The notes beneath the pieces were generated by a model. It had not been told where the DNA came from and did no database searches. It worked only from the letters and a program-made list of their open reading frames with translations. 20,705 nucleotides of DNA, taken from positions 1-20,705 of IMG/VR virus record IMGVR_UViG_3300025771_000245. One strand, given 5' to 3'. Both the position numbers and the translations under genes were made by a program. Below, in pieces: positions 1-8,176 of this stretch. Source of the stretch: a virus. Within the stretch, counting starts at the first letter, position 1, and each line of letters opens with the position of its first letter.

Positions 1-1027
1 TAATGCTTTCGAGACTTATGTCTACACCTTCGCCTCTTAAAATACTGGTTGTTGCTTGTGAAAGAACTGAATTAACAGCAGCAGAAACAGCAGCAGCTGT
101 TGTACCACTTAAGCCCAGTGCTGAAGAGACAGTAGAACCGACTCCTGCACCACCAAGAGCAGCACCAGCAGCTATCTGAATACCTAACTTTAGGTAATCA
201 CCAGGACTCATATGGTCGTCTACTTTGTAAGTTTTTACATAAGCAGAGCCGTTCCATTCGTACTTGTCGCCGTCACTATTGTAGATTGTAGAACCTACAC
301 CGTACTTAGCTAGTAACGCTTGGTTTTCTTCAGAGTTAACCCAACGATCATAAGCAGAAGACTGCTCTTGCATTCGCTGACCATAGGCTTCCGTATAAAC
401 GTCTTGGTCATCATCTGTGTACTGAGTAAGATCCTCGCCTTCAAGAATCATTAACTCATCTTCAGTTAGTGAACCAGTGTATTCGTCCCAGTTACCTACA
501 TCGTAGTCACCAGCTTGAATCAACTCTTCTCGCTCAGTCATGTAAGCAAGATAGTTATCAAAGTCACCGAAGGCTTGCTGAAGCATTCTAGAGCCTTCGT
601 CATTGAAGTACTCACGTAGTTCAGCTTCAGTTACTTGAGTAGCGTCACCTCTTGCATACAGTGCATTGGGGTTAGCATCACCTGTTTCGACACCTCTAAA
701 GAATGTAAAGGTAGTTACACCTTCAGGCTCAGGCTCAGGTTCTGGTTCTGGTACAGGTGCTGGTGCAGGAGCAGGAGTGTCAGTCCCTGTTTCTTCTGTT
801 GCTCCGCCTACAGGTCCGCCACTTGGATCAAACGGTCCAGTTTCACCAGGTTGTCTCTTTGTTGGGTCACTGGTTGTACCAGTAAGCATCCCTGATTTTG
901 TCGGAGGTGCAGGCTTGCTTTGTACAGGCTGAGACGTAATAGTAGCTCCTAGTTGAGGATTAGCTGCTAAGTACCTAACGGCATCATAGATACTAGGAAA
1001 CTGTTGTGTACCTACATAATACGCCAT
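1..1027 (-). CDS. Large virion-associated protein, 3' end cut by window edge
   Basis: An open frame runs from ATG at 1027 to the left edge (342 codons) without a stop, so only the N-terminal part is visible. The start has an AGGG Shine-Dalgarno inside the end of the holin gene, and the holin stop and this ATG form TAAATG. The protein starts MAYYVGTQQFPSIYDA. It has a Pro/Ala then Pro/Glu linker at about residues 83-102, an acidic, Tyr- and Gln-rich middle, and a Gly/Ala-rich hydrophobic stretch near residues 285-330 (GAALGGAGVGSTVSSALGL). That last type of segment is common in large tail or internal virion proteins of tailed phages. I do not recognise the family. The place downstream of the fibre and lysis genes fits a late virion protein, but this is inference. 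Confidence 0.75.
   Translation of the reverse strand, partial: MAYYVGTQQFPSIYDAVRYLAANPQLGATITSQPVQSKPAPPTKSGMLTGTTSDPTKRQPGETGPFDPSGGPVGGATEETGTDTPAPAPAPVPEPEPEPEPEGVTTFTFFRGVETGDANPNALYARGDATQVTEAELREYFNDEGSRMLQQAFGDFDNYLAYMTEREELIQAGDYDVGNWDEYTGSLTEDELMILEGEDLTQYTDDDQDVYTEAYGQRMQEQSSAYDRWVNSEENQALLAKYGVGSTIYNSDGDKYEWNGSAYVKTYKVDDHMSPGDYLKLGIQIAAGAALGGAGVGSTVSSALGLSGTTAAAVSAAVNSVLSQATTSILRGEGVDISLESI
721..780 (-). repeat. Short tandem repeat encoding a Pro-Ala/Pro-Glu linker
   Basis: On the plus strand the repeats read as CAGGCT/CAGGTT-like hexamers followed by GGTGCTGGTGCAGGAGCA. In the minus-strand gene they encode alternating PAPAPAPVPEPEPEPEPE, a rigid extended linker between the N-terminal segment and the rest of the protein. 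Such hexamer runs can change length by slippage without breaking the frame. Plus-strand open frames over this stretch are low-complexity shadows. Confidence 0.7.
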
Positions 1028-1426
1028 TTACTTTTCCCTTGATACGCCCTTGGTTTTTTCATAAGAGCGCATAGCGCCAAGACCAAGCATACCCATTAGT
1101 ACAGGCATCATAGTCTCTAGGTCAATGAGTGGTATAGTGACTTCAACAGCCAACAGAGCTAGTACAAAGTTAGTAAACGGTATAACCATAAAGTTACCCA
1201 TCATACCCAAGACACAACACCAGCCTACTGCAGGTCTCCAACCAGAGACAAACAAGGACTTGTGTGCTGCTTCTACTTTGTTAACCTCTAGCTGTGCCTT
1301 AGCAAGCTCCTGAGCGTGTCTCTGAGCCATTGTAGCGACTTCATGGGCCAGCTTAGCCTTCTGGTCCTTGTCCTCTACAAACTTGTCTAGAAGCCCTGTA
1401 ACAGGCCCTATGAGCGACTCAATCAT
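1028..1426 (-). CDS. Holin, 3-TM family (GTA_holin_3TM-like)
   Basis: The 132-residue protein has a charged, helical N-terminal half (residues 1-58, rich in Lys, Glu, Ala and Gln). It is followed by the motif FVSGWRPAVGW and three hydrophobic segments at about 65-82, 84-101 and 107-120, and a basic C-terminus. This layout, with the SGWRP-xxGW signature before the membrane part, is typical of the phage/gene-transfer-agent 3-TM holin family (PF11351). Such a protein would sit in the inner membrane and time lysis. It overlaps the upstream XhlA-like gene by 4 bases (ATGA) and so is probably translationally coupled to it. The family call rests on motif memory, but the topology is clear in the sequence. 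Confidence 0.8.
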   Translation of the reverse strand: MIESLIGPVTGLLDKFVEDKDQKAKLAHEVATMAQRHAQELAKAQLEVNKVEAAHKSLFVSGWRPAVGWCCVLGMMGNFMVIPFTNFVLALLAVEVTIPLIDLETMMPVLMGMLGLGAMRSYEKTKGVSREK

Positions 1427-1620
1427 CTAGCAAACTCCAAGATAGCAATAGCCACAGTAACGATAACAGCAATAGACGCAAAGCCACCTGTCATCATCTT
1501 CTCTAGTTTGTCAAAGCGTTGGTTATGTGCGTCCAGTTGCATCTGGATCATTTGATAACGGATACTGCACTCACGCTCGTGTGACTCTAAACGCGATATC
1601 GCTTGCTCTAGGTCTGACAT
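1423..1620 (-). CDS. Small coiled-coil membrane protein, XhlA-like
   Basis: The 65-residue protein has an N-terminal amphipathic helix of about 40 residues (LEQAISRLESHE, then IQMQLDAHNQRFDKLEKMM). One C-terminal membrane span follows at about 45-62 (GFASIAVIVTVAIAILEF). Coiled coil plus a single C-terminal anchor is the architecture of hemolysin XhlA-type and related holin-accessory proteins. It lies directly upstream of the holin with an ATGA overlap. The likely role is to associate with holin or spanin at the membrane. It could instead be an unrelated small membrane protein, since no catalytic motif is expected or seen. Confidence 0.65.
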   Translation of the reverse strand: MSDLEQAISRLESHERECSIRYQMIQMQLDAHNQRFDKLEKMMTGGFASIAVIVTVAIAILEFAR

Positions 1621-1622
1621 GA

Positions 1623-1982
1623 CTATTCCTTATTATTCTGCTCAACAGTTACCTGAGCTTCTAATTTACCAATTTCTACTTCTATCTTGTTAAGCTGCCT
1701 GCGTAACTCGTGTATCTCTACGTTGCGTTCTTCCAGAGCCATAATCTTAGCGTTCTGTATTAGGTCGTCCGGTAACGCACCACGTAAGCCTAAAGGCCAT
1801 TCACGAACAAACGCAGAGTTTTCCTGTATGTTCATGTTTTGTATTTCTTGGCTGTGTTCAACCGTAGTAATACGAGTGTCAAGAGTTACGTAAGCAGTAG
1901 TAGCCATAACGATGCCAGCACCAAGAGCAACTAAGTTCCTTAGCGGTATAGATACCTTGGTGTCGTCATCAATCTCAGGCAT
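1623..1982 (-). CDS. Membrane-anchored coiled-coil protein, possible i-spanin (Rz-like)
   Basis: The 119-residue protein has a short acidic N-terminus, one membrane span at about 15-33 (NLVALGAGIVMATTAYVTL), a middle region with WPLGLRG, and a strong C-terminal coiled coil at about 82-115 (EERNVEIHELRRQLNKIEVE). A single N-terminal signal-anchor with a periplasmic coiled coil is the layout of inner-membrane spanins. The place two bases before the XhlA-like and holin genes suits a lysis cassette. No partner outer-membrane lipoprotein is visible in or beside the gene, which weakens the spanin reading. The Shine-Dalgarno (AAGCGAAG) is weak. Confidence 0.6.
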   Translation of the reverse strand: MPEIDDDTKVSIPLRNLVALGAGIVMATTAYVTLDTRITTVEHSQEIQNMNIQENSAFVREWPLGLRGALPDDLIQNAKIMALEERNVEIHELRRQLNKIEVEIGKLEAQVTVEQNNKE

Positions 1983-2003
1983 TACTGCTTCGCTTTGTCA
2001 ACA

Positions 2004-2123
2004 TTAATCTACAAAACGTCCTTCAGCAAACAAGTGATGAAGCCTATGTGTAAAAATAAGCCACACGAGTCTAACTAAAGTGCTTTCTGTATATGCCCCT
2101 GCTTTGCAGCTATAAGTCCACAT
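2004..2123 (-). CDS. 39-residue hypothetical protein
   Basis: This short frame starts at ATG 2123, five bases after the stop of the preceding gene, and ends TAA at 2004. It fills a gap of 146 bases that otherwise has no gene. The product begins MWTYSCKAGAYTE, has a central hydrophobic stretch (LVRLVWLIFTH) and ends HLFAEGRFVD. The amphipathic, Trp/His-rich character and the fit between two tightly spaced genes favour real coding. I know similar tiny proteins in late regions of marine phages but cannot name a family. The ribosome site is weak, so translation may depend on coupling with the upstream gene. Confidence 0.5.
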   Translation of the reverse strand: MWTYSCKAGAYTESTLVRLVWLIFTHRLHHLFAEGRFVD

Positions 2124-2128
2124 AGCGA

Positions 2129-2434
2129 TTACCAAGGCATACCATCAGCAGACACAGGGTTCTTTTGTCCTGCGATGTTAGCTGTTAGCGCCGCCTCAGT
2201 CTCTTCTTGGTTTACTGATTCCCAAACCCAGCCCATGACAACTTCTTCTGTCAGGCTGTCGTAAGCAACAAAGCCGTCAGCAGAAGCATCGGGTGTGAAG
2301 CCTACAGTGCCGTATGCAGAAGCAGTGAATGTGTCTTCACCAACAGTTTCTTCTTCAGTAACACGCCAGTGTGCAACGGTTACACCGCCGTCTGCCACGT
2401 TACGCTCAAGGTTAGCTATAGTCCATGTAGCCAT
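2129..2434 (-). CDS. Conserved phage protein, DUF7936-like
   Basis: The 101-residue protein begins MATWTIANLERNVADGGV and continues TVAHWRV, with a central YGTVGFTPDAS block and a C-terminal AALTANIAGQKNP and W end. This pattern (TIANLER, VAHWRV, YGTVGF, then a QK-NP/W tail) is one I recognise from a widespread uncharacterised phage family now called DUF7936. It usually sits beside tail-fibre or lysis genes. The function is unknown. The start is well supported by AGGAG at good spacing in the upstream gap. It is acidic, has no membrane segment, and is predicted to be mostly beta strand with a short C-terminal helix. Confidence 0.75.
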   Translation of the reverse strand: MATWTIANLERNVADGGVTVAHWRVTEEETVGEDTFTASAYGTVGFTPDASADGFVAYDSLTEEVVMGWVWESVNQEETEAALTANIAGQKNPVSADGMPW

Positions 2435-2458
2435 TAGTTTTCTCCTAATTTAAATAAT

Positions 2459-2704
2459 TTACGGTTCTGACGCTTCAACTATAAATTCTTGAGTTGGTGC
2501 ATCTGGAATATCAAGCTCTAAATCTTCTGTAACATAAGGAAATTTTGTTTTTATGTTATTGATAGCCGCTTGCCATTCTTCCATTGTAAGTTCGCCTCTT
2601 TGTACCTGCATAAACATAGGGTCAGTTATTTTTTGATACTCTGATTGACGATTAGTGCGAGCTAATTCATTAACACTTTCCATTGGAAATAATTCTATAG
2701 CCAT
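2459..2704 (-). CDS. Small protein next to tail fibre, possible fibre-assembly type
   Basis: The 81-residue protein has the central pattern DPMFMQVQRGELTMEEW followed by a basic helix and a Pro-rich acidic tail. The DP-x-F-x-x-x-x-RGE-x-T-x-x-EW arrangement occurs in many short proteins encoded directly after phage tail-fibre genes, some of them annotated as fibre-assembly or attachment proteins. Its ATG lies just after the fibre stop (TAATAATG), and the ribosome site GAGG sits inside the fibre gene's last codons, so the two are coupled. The function is unproven. Assisting or decorating the fibre is an inference from place. Confidence 0.65.
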   Translation of the reverse strand: MAIELFPMESVNELARTNRQSEYQKITDPMFMQVQRGELTMEEWQAAINNIKTKFPYVTEDLELDIPDAPTQEFIVEASEP

Positions 2705-2706
2705 TA

Positions 2707-5700
2707 TTAAGACCTCTTTATAGTTACTGCTTGCATACGAACATTTGAAGTGGTTGTAGCGCCTGCTAATGCTATTGTCCCGCCAGAATTTGTTGCGTTT
2801 ACAGTTAACCCGTTATTTGCAATTTGCGTAGTTATAACAACTGAGCTTTCATCTTGTTTAAATAGAGCCGCAATTATATATTTTGTTGTGCCTGTCTCAT
2901 AAGCATAAAGAAAACCAGTTTGTGGCTCACCATTTGTTATAGTTGAAAAAATCCCAGACCCACCGTTGTTATCAACAACTTTCCATCTTTGAAATGCGTT
3001 GTTTGCATGAATACCGCCTGACAGGTAGAGGTCTTTGAAGCGGTAATTACTTTGACCTAAATCAACTAGACCGTCGTTGGAATTTAAGCCATCACTATCA
3101 CAAAGAGTAATGGCTGACCCGCCAGTTCCAAAACGCAGGAAACAATCTTGTGTGTCAGCTTTTCCTATTAATAAATCACTTGTACCAACACTAATACTAC
3201 CGACTGTGGAGCCGTCTTTGCGGAAGTCTACAATGGCTCCGTCTGTGCTTGTTCTATTAAAATAAGCAACCGTTCCGCCATATCTAGCTACATTTAAATA
3301 ACCGCCTGAGCCTCTGTTGTAAACAAAACCGTTATCTGCCGTAGAGCCTGCATTGTTATTCTGTGTGTCTGTGTCAGTAGTACCAACCAGCAAGTTGCCA
3401 CTAGAGTCGATACGCATGCGTTCTGTATCGTTAGTACCGAACAGCAAAGCATGATTAGACGTTGTTTTAAGGATTGTGCCGCCACTAATAGAACGATAAA
3501 CGCCTGTATGTGTTCCGTCTGTAAGCCTGTAACCGTCTCCAGTAGAGCCTGATATATCTACCTTGTCATTTGGACTGCTAGTACCAATACCAACGTTACC
3601 GCTTCCCGTAATAGACAGCCTTTCATCAGTAGTTGCATCGCCAGCTACAGAACCTAAAAAGAAACCCATCCTTCTATTTGCTTGAGCGGTGTTGTTAAAC
3701 GACATGATGTACATATCTTGCTGATTGCCAGAGAACTTAATCGCGTTATAAACACTATTCCCTGAACCAGCATTTCCAAGATTTAACGTACTGTTTGAAT
3801 TAGCGGCAGTTACGTCTGTAGAGGTATGGGTTGTTTGTACTTGAAGACGTGTGTCGGGATTGCTAGTGCCGATACCAACATTCCCACTAGAGTCGATACG
3901 CATGCGTTCATCAGTAGTGCTAAAAACAAGATTGGCTGATGTTGACCCGCTTGCATTAAGTACAACATCTCTTGTGCTTTCATTAACAGATAAAAATAGA
4001 CCAGGGTTATTAGTTCCACCAATATACCTAAAAGCGGCTCCTGCTGACCCATCTGAAGGCATTTGAGTATGTAAACGGTAAAGTGGACTGCTAGTGCCGA
4101 TACCAACATTCCCAGAAGCATCGATACGCATGGCTTCTGTGGCGCTAGTAAAGAAGCGCATAAAGTTACTTGAATGGTTATACCCAATGTAACCTTGATA
4201 TTGCTGTGTAGTAGTAGTGCCGTCAGCAAACGCAAGTACACCATTGTTGGCTGTGCCGCTGTAAATAGTGATTCCCTGCTCGCCTGAACCAGAGCCTACA
4301 ACTAACGTGTCAGCGCCTACCTGATTGAAACTAGATGGACTGCTCGTACCAATACCCAACGACTCCGCAGAACTATCCCAGAAGAACTTCGGAGTCGTAC
4401 CCGTGTCTTCGTAGAAGCTGATGTCGTTGTTTGCCTCTATAACAGCGGCTTTATTGCTTCCAGTATAAAACTCAATTTTTCCTGCACTTCCGGTGCTATT
4501 GTATGACTTAAACCACATATTAGACGCGTTACCTACGCCTATGGTTCCTTCGTATGAAGAGTCGTCATCGTAAAGTTTTAGCTTGTCGCCGTTAGATGCA
4601 GTTGAAAACGCCGCTGGTTGTCCGTATGAGCCTGAGCCAGTTGCAGAAAAAAACAACTCTCCGCTTGCACCATCAACAGTCAAACCACCAGCGGTCACTG
4701 TGCCAGACAAAAATAGGTTTTTAAATTCTAAGCCAGATGCGCCTAAACTAACGTTGTTATTGTATGTTGAGCCATCTGCGCCTACTGGTACGATTCTACT
4801 GTTATCAAAATCAAACTGCAGTCCAAGACCGTCAGCAGTAGCAATAAACAACCTATCTGTCGCTACGCTACCTAAAGTACCTAAAGCACCGATATCATAA
4901 CTGTCAGCAACTACTGAACCAGTGACGTCAATGCCTGTGGAGGTTGTGGCTAGCTTAGAGGCGCTTCCATACGACAAAGTAACAGCATTTGCACCAGTTA
5001 AAATTAAGTTTTGCCCTGAACCGTTTTGTACGGCAACTCCAGTGTCTTGACCGCCAAGAATTAAATAGCCTGTTCCAGCATCCTTGATATAACTATTGTT
5101 CGAATCATGATAAATCTGTAGATCAGAGCTAGCACCAAAGATAGCCTTGTCGTTGTCGCCAAAGGTCACATTGGCAGAAGTCGCAAGACCTGCAAAGGTT
5201 GGAGTGTCAGTAGTAGCAACACCTTGGTTCAAAGCCTTGACAGCAGTAATGTTAGTCAACTCTGAGTCCATCAATGCGCCAGCAGCAGTAACATTAGTTG
5301 TGTCCGTTACGTCTGCTAAAGCTTCGATACCGTCAAGTTTGCTGTGGTCAGCATCGGTAAATACATTGGAGTCTGTAGCGGCTTCTACTGCGGCTCTGAT
5401 CTCAGCATTGGTTTGGTCACCTGTAGCACCTGCTTCTATCCCATCAAGCTTACTGTGATCTGCATCAGTAAAGACGTTAGAGTCTGTAGCGGCTTCAACC
5501 AGTGTACGAATCTCTGCGGCTGTTTGGTCAGCAGTAGCACCAGCTTCAATACCGTCTAGCTTAGAGCCATCAGTAGCAACGTCACGTCCGTCTACAGTAC
5601 CGTTTACAGTAATGTTGCCTGTAGCAGAAACAGTAGTAGCAGAGACAGCGGCAGGAGTAGTGCCACCAATGACAGTACCGTCGATAGTACCGCCGTCGAT

Positions 5701-6222
5701 GTCTGGAGTGTTTACGTCAGGAGACGTGAGAGTCTTATTGGTAAGTGTCTGAGTCCCTGTTAGCGTTGCAACGGTAGAGTCAATAGCAAAGGTAACAGCA
5801 TTACCTGAGCCAGACGTATCAATACCAGTGCCGCCAGTAAACGTCATAGTCTCAGTGTCTAGGTCAATGTTTAACGCACCACCAGTGTCAGCTTGGAAGT
5901 CTAGATCTTGAGCTTGGAGTTCTGTGGTTACAGCGTCAACGTAAGCTTTTACGGACTGCTGTGTAGGAACCAGGTTAGCACTGTTGGACGACATATCGTC
6001 TTCATCAACGAATGCAGTAATGCTAATAGTCCCGTCGGAAATAGTTTCGTAGGTCAACGTGCCTGTAAAGGTCGGACCTGCAATATCTGCTTTGGTTGCG
6101 ATAGCAGTAGAGATCGCGTCAAACTCTGTTTCAAACTCAGTTCCGCGAATGATCTTACCAGAGTCGCCTGTCGGTAATGAGTCTTTAGCCCCAAAGTCTG
6201 TAGTCTTAGTGTAGTTCGACAT
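2707..6222 (-). CDS. Long repeat-rich tail fibre / receptor-binding protein
   Basis: The protein has 1171 residues. Its N-terminus (MSNYTKTTDFGAKDSLPTGD) is of the type that attaches fibres of marine phages to the virion. Next come a coiled-coil-like part (STAIATKAD, VKAYVDAVTTELQ), a Thr/Gly-rich beta part with LTNKTLTSPDVNTPDI, and two 37-residue repeats built on KLDGIEAGAT and FTDADHS (residues 221-294). The C-terminal half has repeated GNVGIGTSSP motifs near residues 625, 707, 785 and 880, each followed by a strand and often preceded by ERMRIDSS. These motifs are typical of trimeric beta-helical fibres that bind host receptors. I see no clear S74 intramolecular chaperone end. AGGA precedes the ATG with good spacing. 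A terminator upstream should lower its expression relative to capsid. Confidence 0.85.
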   Translation of the reverse strand: MSNYTKTTDFGAKDSLPTGDSGKIIRGTEFETEFDAISTAIATKADIAGPTFTGTLTYETISDGTISITAFVDEDDMSSNSANLVPTQQSVKAYVDAVTTELQAQDLDFQADTGGALNIDLDTETMTFTGGTGIDTSGSGNAVTFAIDSTVATLTGTQTLTNKTLTSPDVNTPDIDGGTIDGTVIGGTTPAAVSATTVSATGNITVNGTVDGRDVATDGSKLDGIEAGATADQTAAEIRTLVEAATDSNVFTDADHSKLDGIEAGATGDQTNAEIRAAVEAATDSNVFTDADHSKLDGIEALADVTDTTNVTAAGALMDSELTNITAVKALNQGVATTDTPTFAGLATSANVTFGDNDKAIFGASSDLQIYHDSNNSYIKDAGTGYLILGGQDTGVAVQNGSGQNLILTGANAVTLSYGSASKLATTSTGIDVTGSVVADSYDIGALGTLGSVATDRLFIATADGLGLQFDFDNSRIVPVGADGSTYNNNVSLGASGLEFKNLFLSGTVTAGGLTVDGASGELFFSATGSGSYGQPAAFSTASNGDKLKLYDDDSSYEGTIGVGNASNMWFKSYNSTGSAGKIEFYTGSNKAAVIEANNDISFYEDTGTTPKFFWDSSAESLGIGTSSPSSFNQVGADTLVVGSGSGEQGITIYSGTANNGVLAFADGTTTTQQYQGYIGYNHSSNFMRFFTSATEAMRIDASGNVGIGTSSPLYRLHTQMPSDGSAGAAFRYIGGTNNPGLFLSVNESTRDVVLNASGSTSANLVFSTTDERMRIDSSGNVGIGTSNPDTRLQVQTTHTSTDVTAANSNSTLNLGNAGSGNSVYNAIKFSGNQQDMYIMSFNNTAQANRRMGFFLGSVAGDATTDERLSITGSGNVGIGTSSPNDKVDISGSTGDGYRLTDGTHTGVYRSISGGTILKTTSNHALLFGTNDTERMRIDSSGNLLVGTTDTDTQNNNAGSTADNGFVYNRGSGGYLNVARYGGTVAYFNRTSTDGAIVDFRKDGSTVGSISVGTSDLLIGKADTQDCFLRFGTGGSAITLCDSDGLNSNDGLVDLGQSNYRFKDLYLSGGIHANNAFQRWKVVDNNGGSGIFSTITNGEPQTGFLYAYETGTTKYIIAALFKQDESSVVITTQIANNGLTVNATNSGGTIALAGATTTSNVRMQAVTIKRS
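5341..5562 (-). repeat. Two tandem 111-bp units in the tail-fibre gene
   Basis: The codons for KLDGI recur with first bases at 5562, 5451 and 5340, exactly 111 bases apart. This defines two full units of 37 codons and the start of a third that diverges after about eight codons. DNA identity is partial (synonymous changes are common), so the repeats are old enough to have drifted. In the protein the units probably form repeated triple-beta or coiled-coil segments that set fibre length. Confidence 0.8.
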
Positions 6223-6256
6223 CGGAAAGTCCTATTGCAGAAAACGGAGGGAAAGG

Positions 6257-6280
6257 AAAAAGGGGCCATTGCTGACCCCT
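6257..6280 (-). terminator. Rho-independent terminator after the major capsid gene
   Basis: On the minus strand the RNA reads AGGGGTCA-GCAA-TGGCCCCT and then UUUU. The 8-bp stem (one G-U pair) is closed by a GCAA tetraloop and followed by a U run. It starts 10 bases after the capsid stop and lies before the tail-fibre ribosome site. This is a textbook intrinsic terminator, expected to be partial so that fibre and lysis genes are still read. Confidence 0.85.
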
Positions 6281-6290
6281 CTTGTCGTTC

Positions 6291-7283
6291 TTATGCAGAA
6301 GGTACTGCGAGAACGAAACCAGCTTCAGGACGGTATACCTGGACACCGTACAGCGTGTCAGCTGTGTACAGAGTCGAGAGGTATTCCTGCTTGTACTGAG
6401 TCTGTGAACGTACGGCCATTTGCTCTGCCATGACAATTGCGTCTTTGTGGAAGAGAAGAGCAGCACGTGTATCAACGGTTCCTGCAGTGTTATCACCAGC
6501 AGCTTCGATAGTTGCACAGTTAGAAGACACGTAGATGTCTACACCGTACAGGTTACCGATAAGGCCACTGTTAACTGACTGACCACTTACGAAGTCAGAA
6601 GACACGTAACGGTCAATGCCCATAATGGCATTACGAGTTGCAGGTGGAATGATAAGGCAACGGTCTTCCATAGGAACGTCGTTGTCGTCCATCTTCTGAA
6701 TCATGTCACGGAAGAACGCATCAGTAAAATCATCACCAGCAACAAGAGTGTCGTCAGTGTACTGAGTAGTTGTACCACCGTCATTGAAGAAACAACCAGT
6801 GTGCTGGTAGTCAGTAGGAGCTACTGAACCAGAGTACACGATTGCACCACCGTTACCAAAGCCTGTACCTGCAGAGTGCAAGTCAGTGTCTACCTTAAGA
6901 GCAAGCTGGTAGCCAGCGTCTTCAGTGTAGAACTGACGGAGGCTGTTAAGAGCCTGTACTTCTACGATGTCTTCGATCAGACGTGAGTACTCGAAGTGAC
7001 GGTCAACAGTGACAGTCAACTCTGACTCAAGGTTTGCTTGGATTGTTACCGCAGTTGCTTCTGCTTTTGCAGACGCTGAACCACGAGTAGGCTTAGGAAT
7101 GTGAATTACATCGCCTTTCTTGCCAGCCATTTGAATGCGCTTGACAAGAGGTGCCAACTTGAGGTTCTTTTGGTATGCTGCAATTACTTCGTCACTCCAG
7201 ATTTCTGGGATAAAAGTACCAGCAGCAGTTTTGTCAACTACAGCATTAGCTGTAAAATAAGTTCCAGAGGTTTCGCCAGCCAT
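6291..7283 (-). CDS. Major capsid protein
   Basis: The 330-residue protein is preceded by a strong ribosome site (AAGGAG, 7 bases before ATG). The N-terminus MAGETSGTYFTANAVVDKTA and the following FIPEIWSDEVIAAYQKNLK are of the type seen in HK97-fold coat proteins of marine tailed phages: an N-arm, then a helix with KLAPLVKRI and a beta hairpin with GDVIHIPKP. A long spine-helix region (YSRLIEDIVEVQALNSLRQF, YQLALKVDTDL) follows, and a C-terminal part with RCLIIPPATRNAIMG and LYGVDIYVSSN. The gene directly follows a scaffold-like gene and is flanked by a promoter upstream of the module and a terminator just after it, as expected for the most abundant virion protein. Confidence 0.9.
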   Translation of the reverse strand: MAGETSGTYFTANAVVDKTAAGTFIPEIWSDEVIAAYQKNLKLAPLVKRIQMAGKKGDVIHIPKPTRGSASAKAEATAVTIQANLESELTVTVDRHFEYSRLIEDIVEVQALNSLRQFYTEDAGYQLALKVDTDLHSAGTGFGNGGAIVYSGSVAPTDYQHTGCFFNDGGTTTQYTDDTLVAGDDFTDAFFRDMIQKMDDNDVPMEDRCLIIPPATRNAIMGIDRYVSSDFVSGQSVNSGLIGNLYGVDIYVSSNCATIEAAGDNTAGTVDTRAALLFHKDAIVMAEQMAVRSQTQYKQEYLSTLYTADTLYGVQVYRPEAGFVLAVPSA

Positions 7284-7306
7284 GATAAATCTCCTTGATA
7301 ATTAGG

Positions 7307-8119
7307 CTACTTAACTCGACCCTCTGCGTATGCTTTGAATATCTCGTCTGACATAGACTGATATCGTTCAGGGTCGGTTCGCATGAGTTTAATTATGTCA
7401 GCCCGACGATAAGTCTTCTTACGAGATCGCTCTGCTGTTCCTCTAGCAGTACCGGTAGTTGCAGCTTTGAGAGATTGTTTACGTGCTGTTCGTTCTACAC
7501 TGGCTGTCTGCTTAACCATTTGGTTACGCTCTTTCCAAAGACTAAACAACTCGTTAGCAGCGTCATAGTCATATTCCTGGTCTGCTGCTACAAACATCTG
7601 AGTCCTATATTTAGAAGCTTTGATCCACTCAGCAAATTTAGCGTCACCTAGTATCTCTTGCATGTCAGGATGTTCTGACTGTAGTTGTGCAAGTGCGGTT
7701 TGCTTCTTGTACTGCTCAGTGTACTGTTGTGCTTCTCTAATTTTAGGATGATTCTCAATAGCTTTACTAACGGCTGATTTAGGATCAGTAAAGAAATCAA
7801 TGTCGTCATCATCGTCAACGGGCTGTTGAACAGGTGTTTGTTTCTTTTCTTCGAGTTGTGTATGGATGAAGTCGTCTACGACCTTACGTAACTCACCAAC
7901 TTCGGAAGACTGACGACCAAGCATCTTTTCAGCTTCTTGGTGCATCTGTACAATTTCTTGTACTGACTTACCTTGGTACTTATCTGGTAAATCTTCTTCT
8001 TGAGGTTTGGCTTTCAGTTTAGGTTTTTCTTGAGTTGGCTCATCAAATGATGTAGCTTCAAGATCAGTTGTTGTAGAGTCGTCTTCAATACGCTCGTCTA
8101 TAATTGTCGCTCTTGACAT
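7307..8119 (-). CDS. Capsid assembly scaffolding protein
   Basis: The 270-residue protein is very acidic in its N-terminal half (DDDDDIDFF near residue 104), rich in Gln, Glu and Lys with no hydrophobic core, and largely helical. It ends in a strongly basic region with SRKKTYRRADIIKLM and a short helix rich in Tyr and Lys. An acidic helical body with a basic C-terminal helix that binds coat protein is the usual form of scaffold proteins. The place immediately before the capsid gene is the usual one. The start is supported by GGCGGAG nine bases before ATG. No protease domain is present. Confidence 0.8.
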   Translation of the reverse strand: MSRATIIDERIEDDSTTTDLEATSFDEPTQEKPKLKAKPQEEDLPDKYQGKSVQEIVQMHQEAEKMLGRQSSEVGELRKVVDDFIHTQLEEKKQTPVQQPVDDDDDIDFFTDPKSAVSKAIENHPKIREAQQYTEQYKKQTALAQLQSEHPDMQEILGDAKFAEWIKASKYRTQMFVAADQEYDYDAANELFSLWKERNQMVKQTASVERTARKQSLKAATTGTARGTAERSRKKTYRRADIIKLMRTDPERYQSMSDEIFKAYAEGRVK

Positions 8120-8176
8120 ATTAAACTACTCCGCCTTTTATTATGGTTATGGAGATAAATGTAAAAGGGTTAGCCG

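Noticed and set aside
666-932. Plus-strand open frame rich in Gly/Ser/Ala
   Set aside because: It is the antisense shadow of the Pro-Ala/Pro-Glu linker in the partial minus-strand gene; low complexity and no ribosome site.
5147-5559. Plus-strand open frames over the fibre gene
   Set aside because: They mirror the repeated fibre codons and have no ribosome site or recognisable protein pattern.
6206-6517. Minus-strand frame overlapping capsid and fibre starts
   Set aside because: It crosses the terminator and the out-of-frame capsid gene; its product has no pattern.
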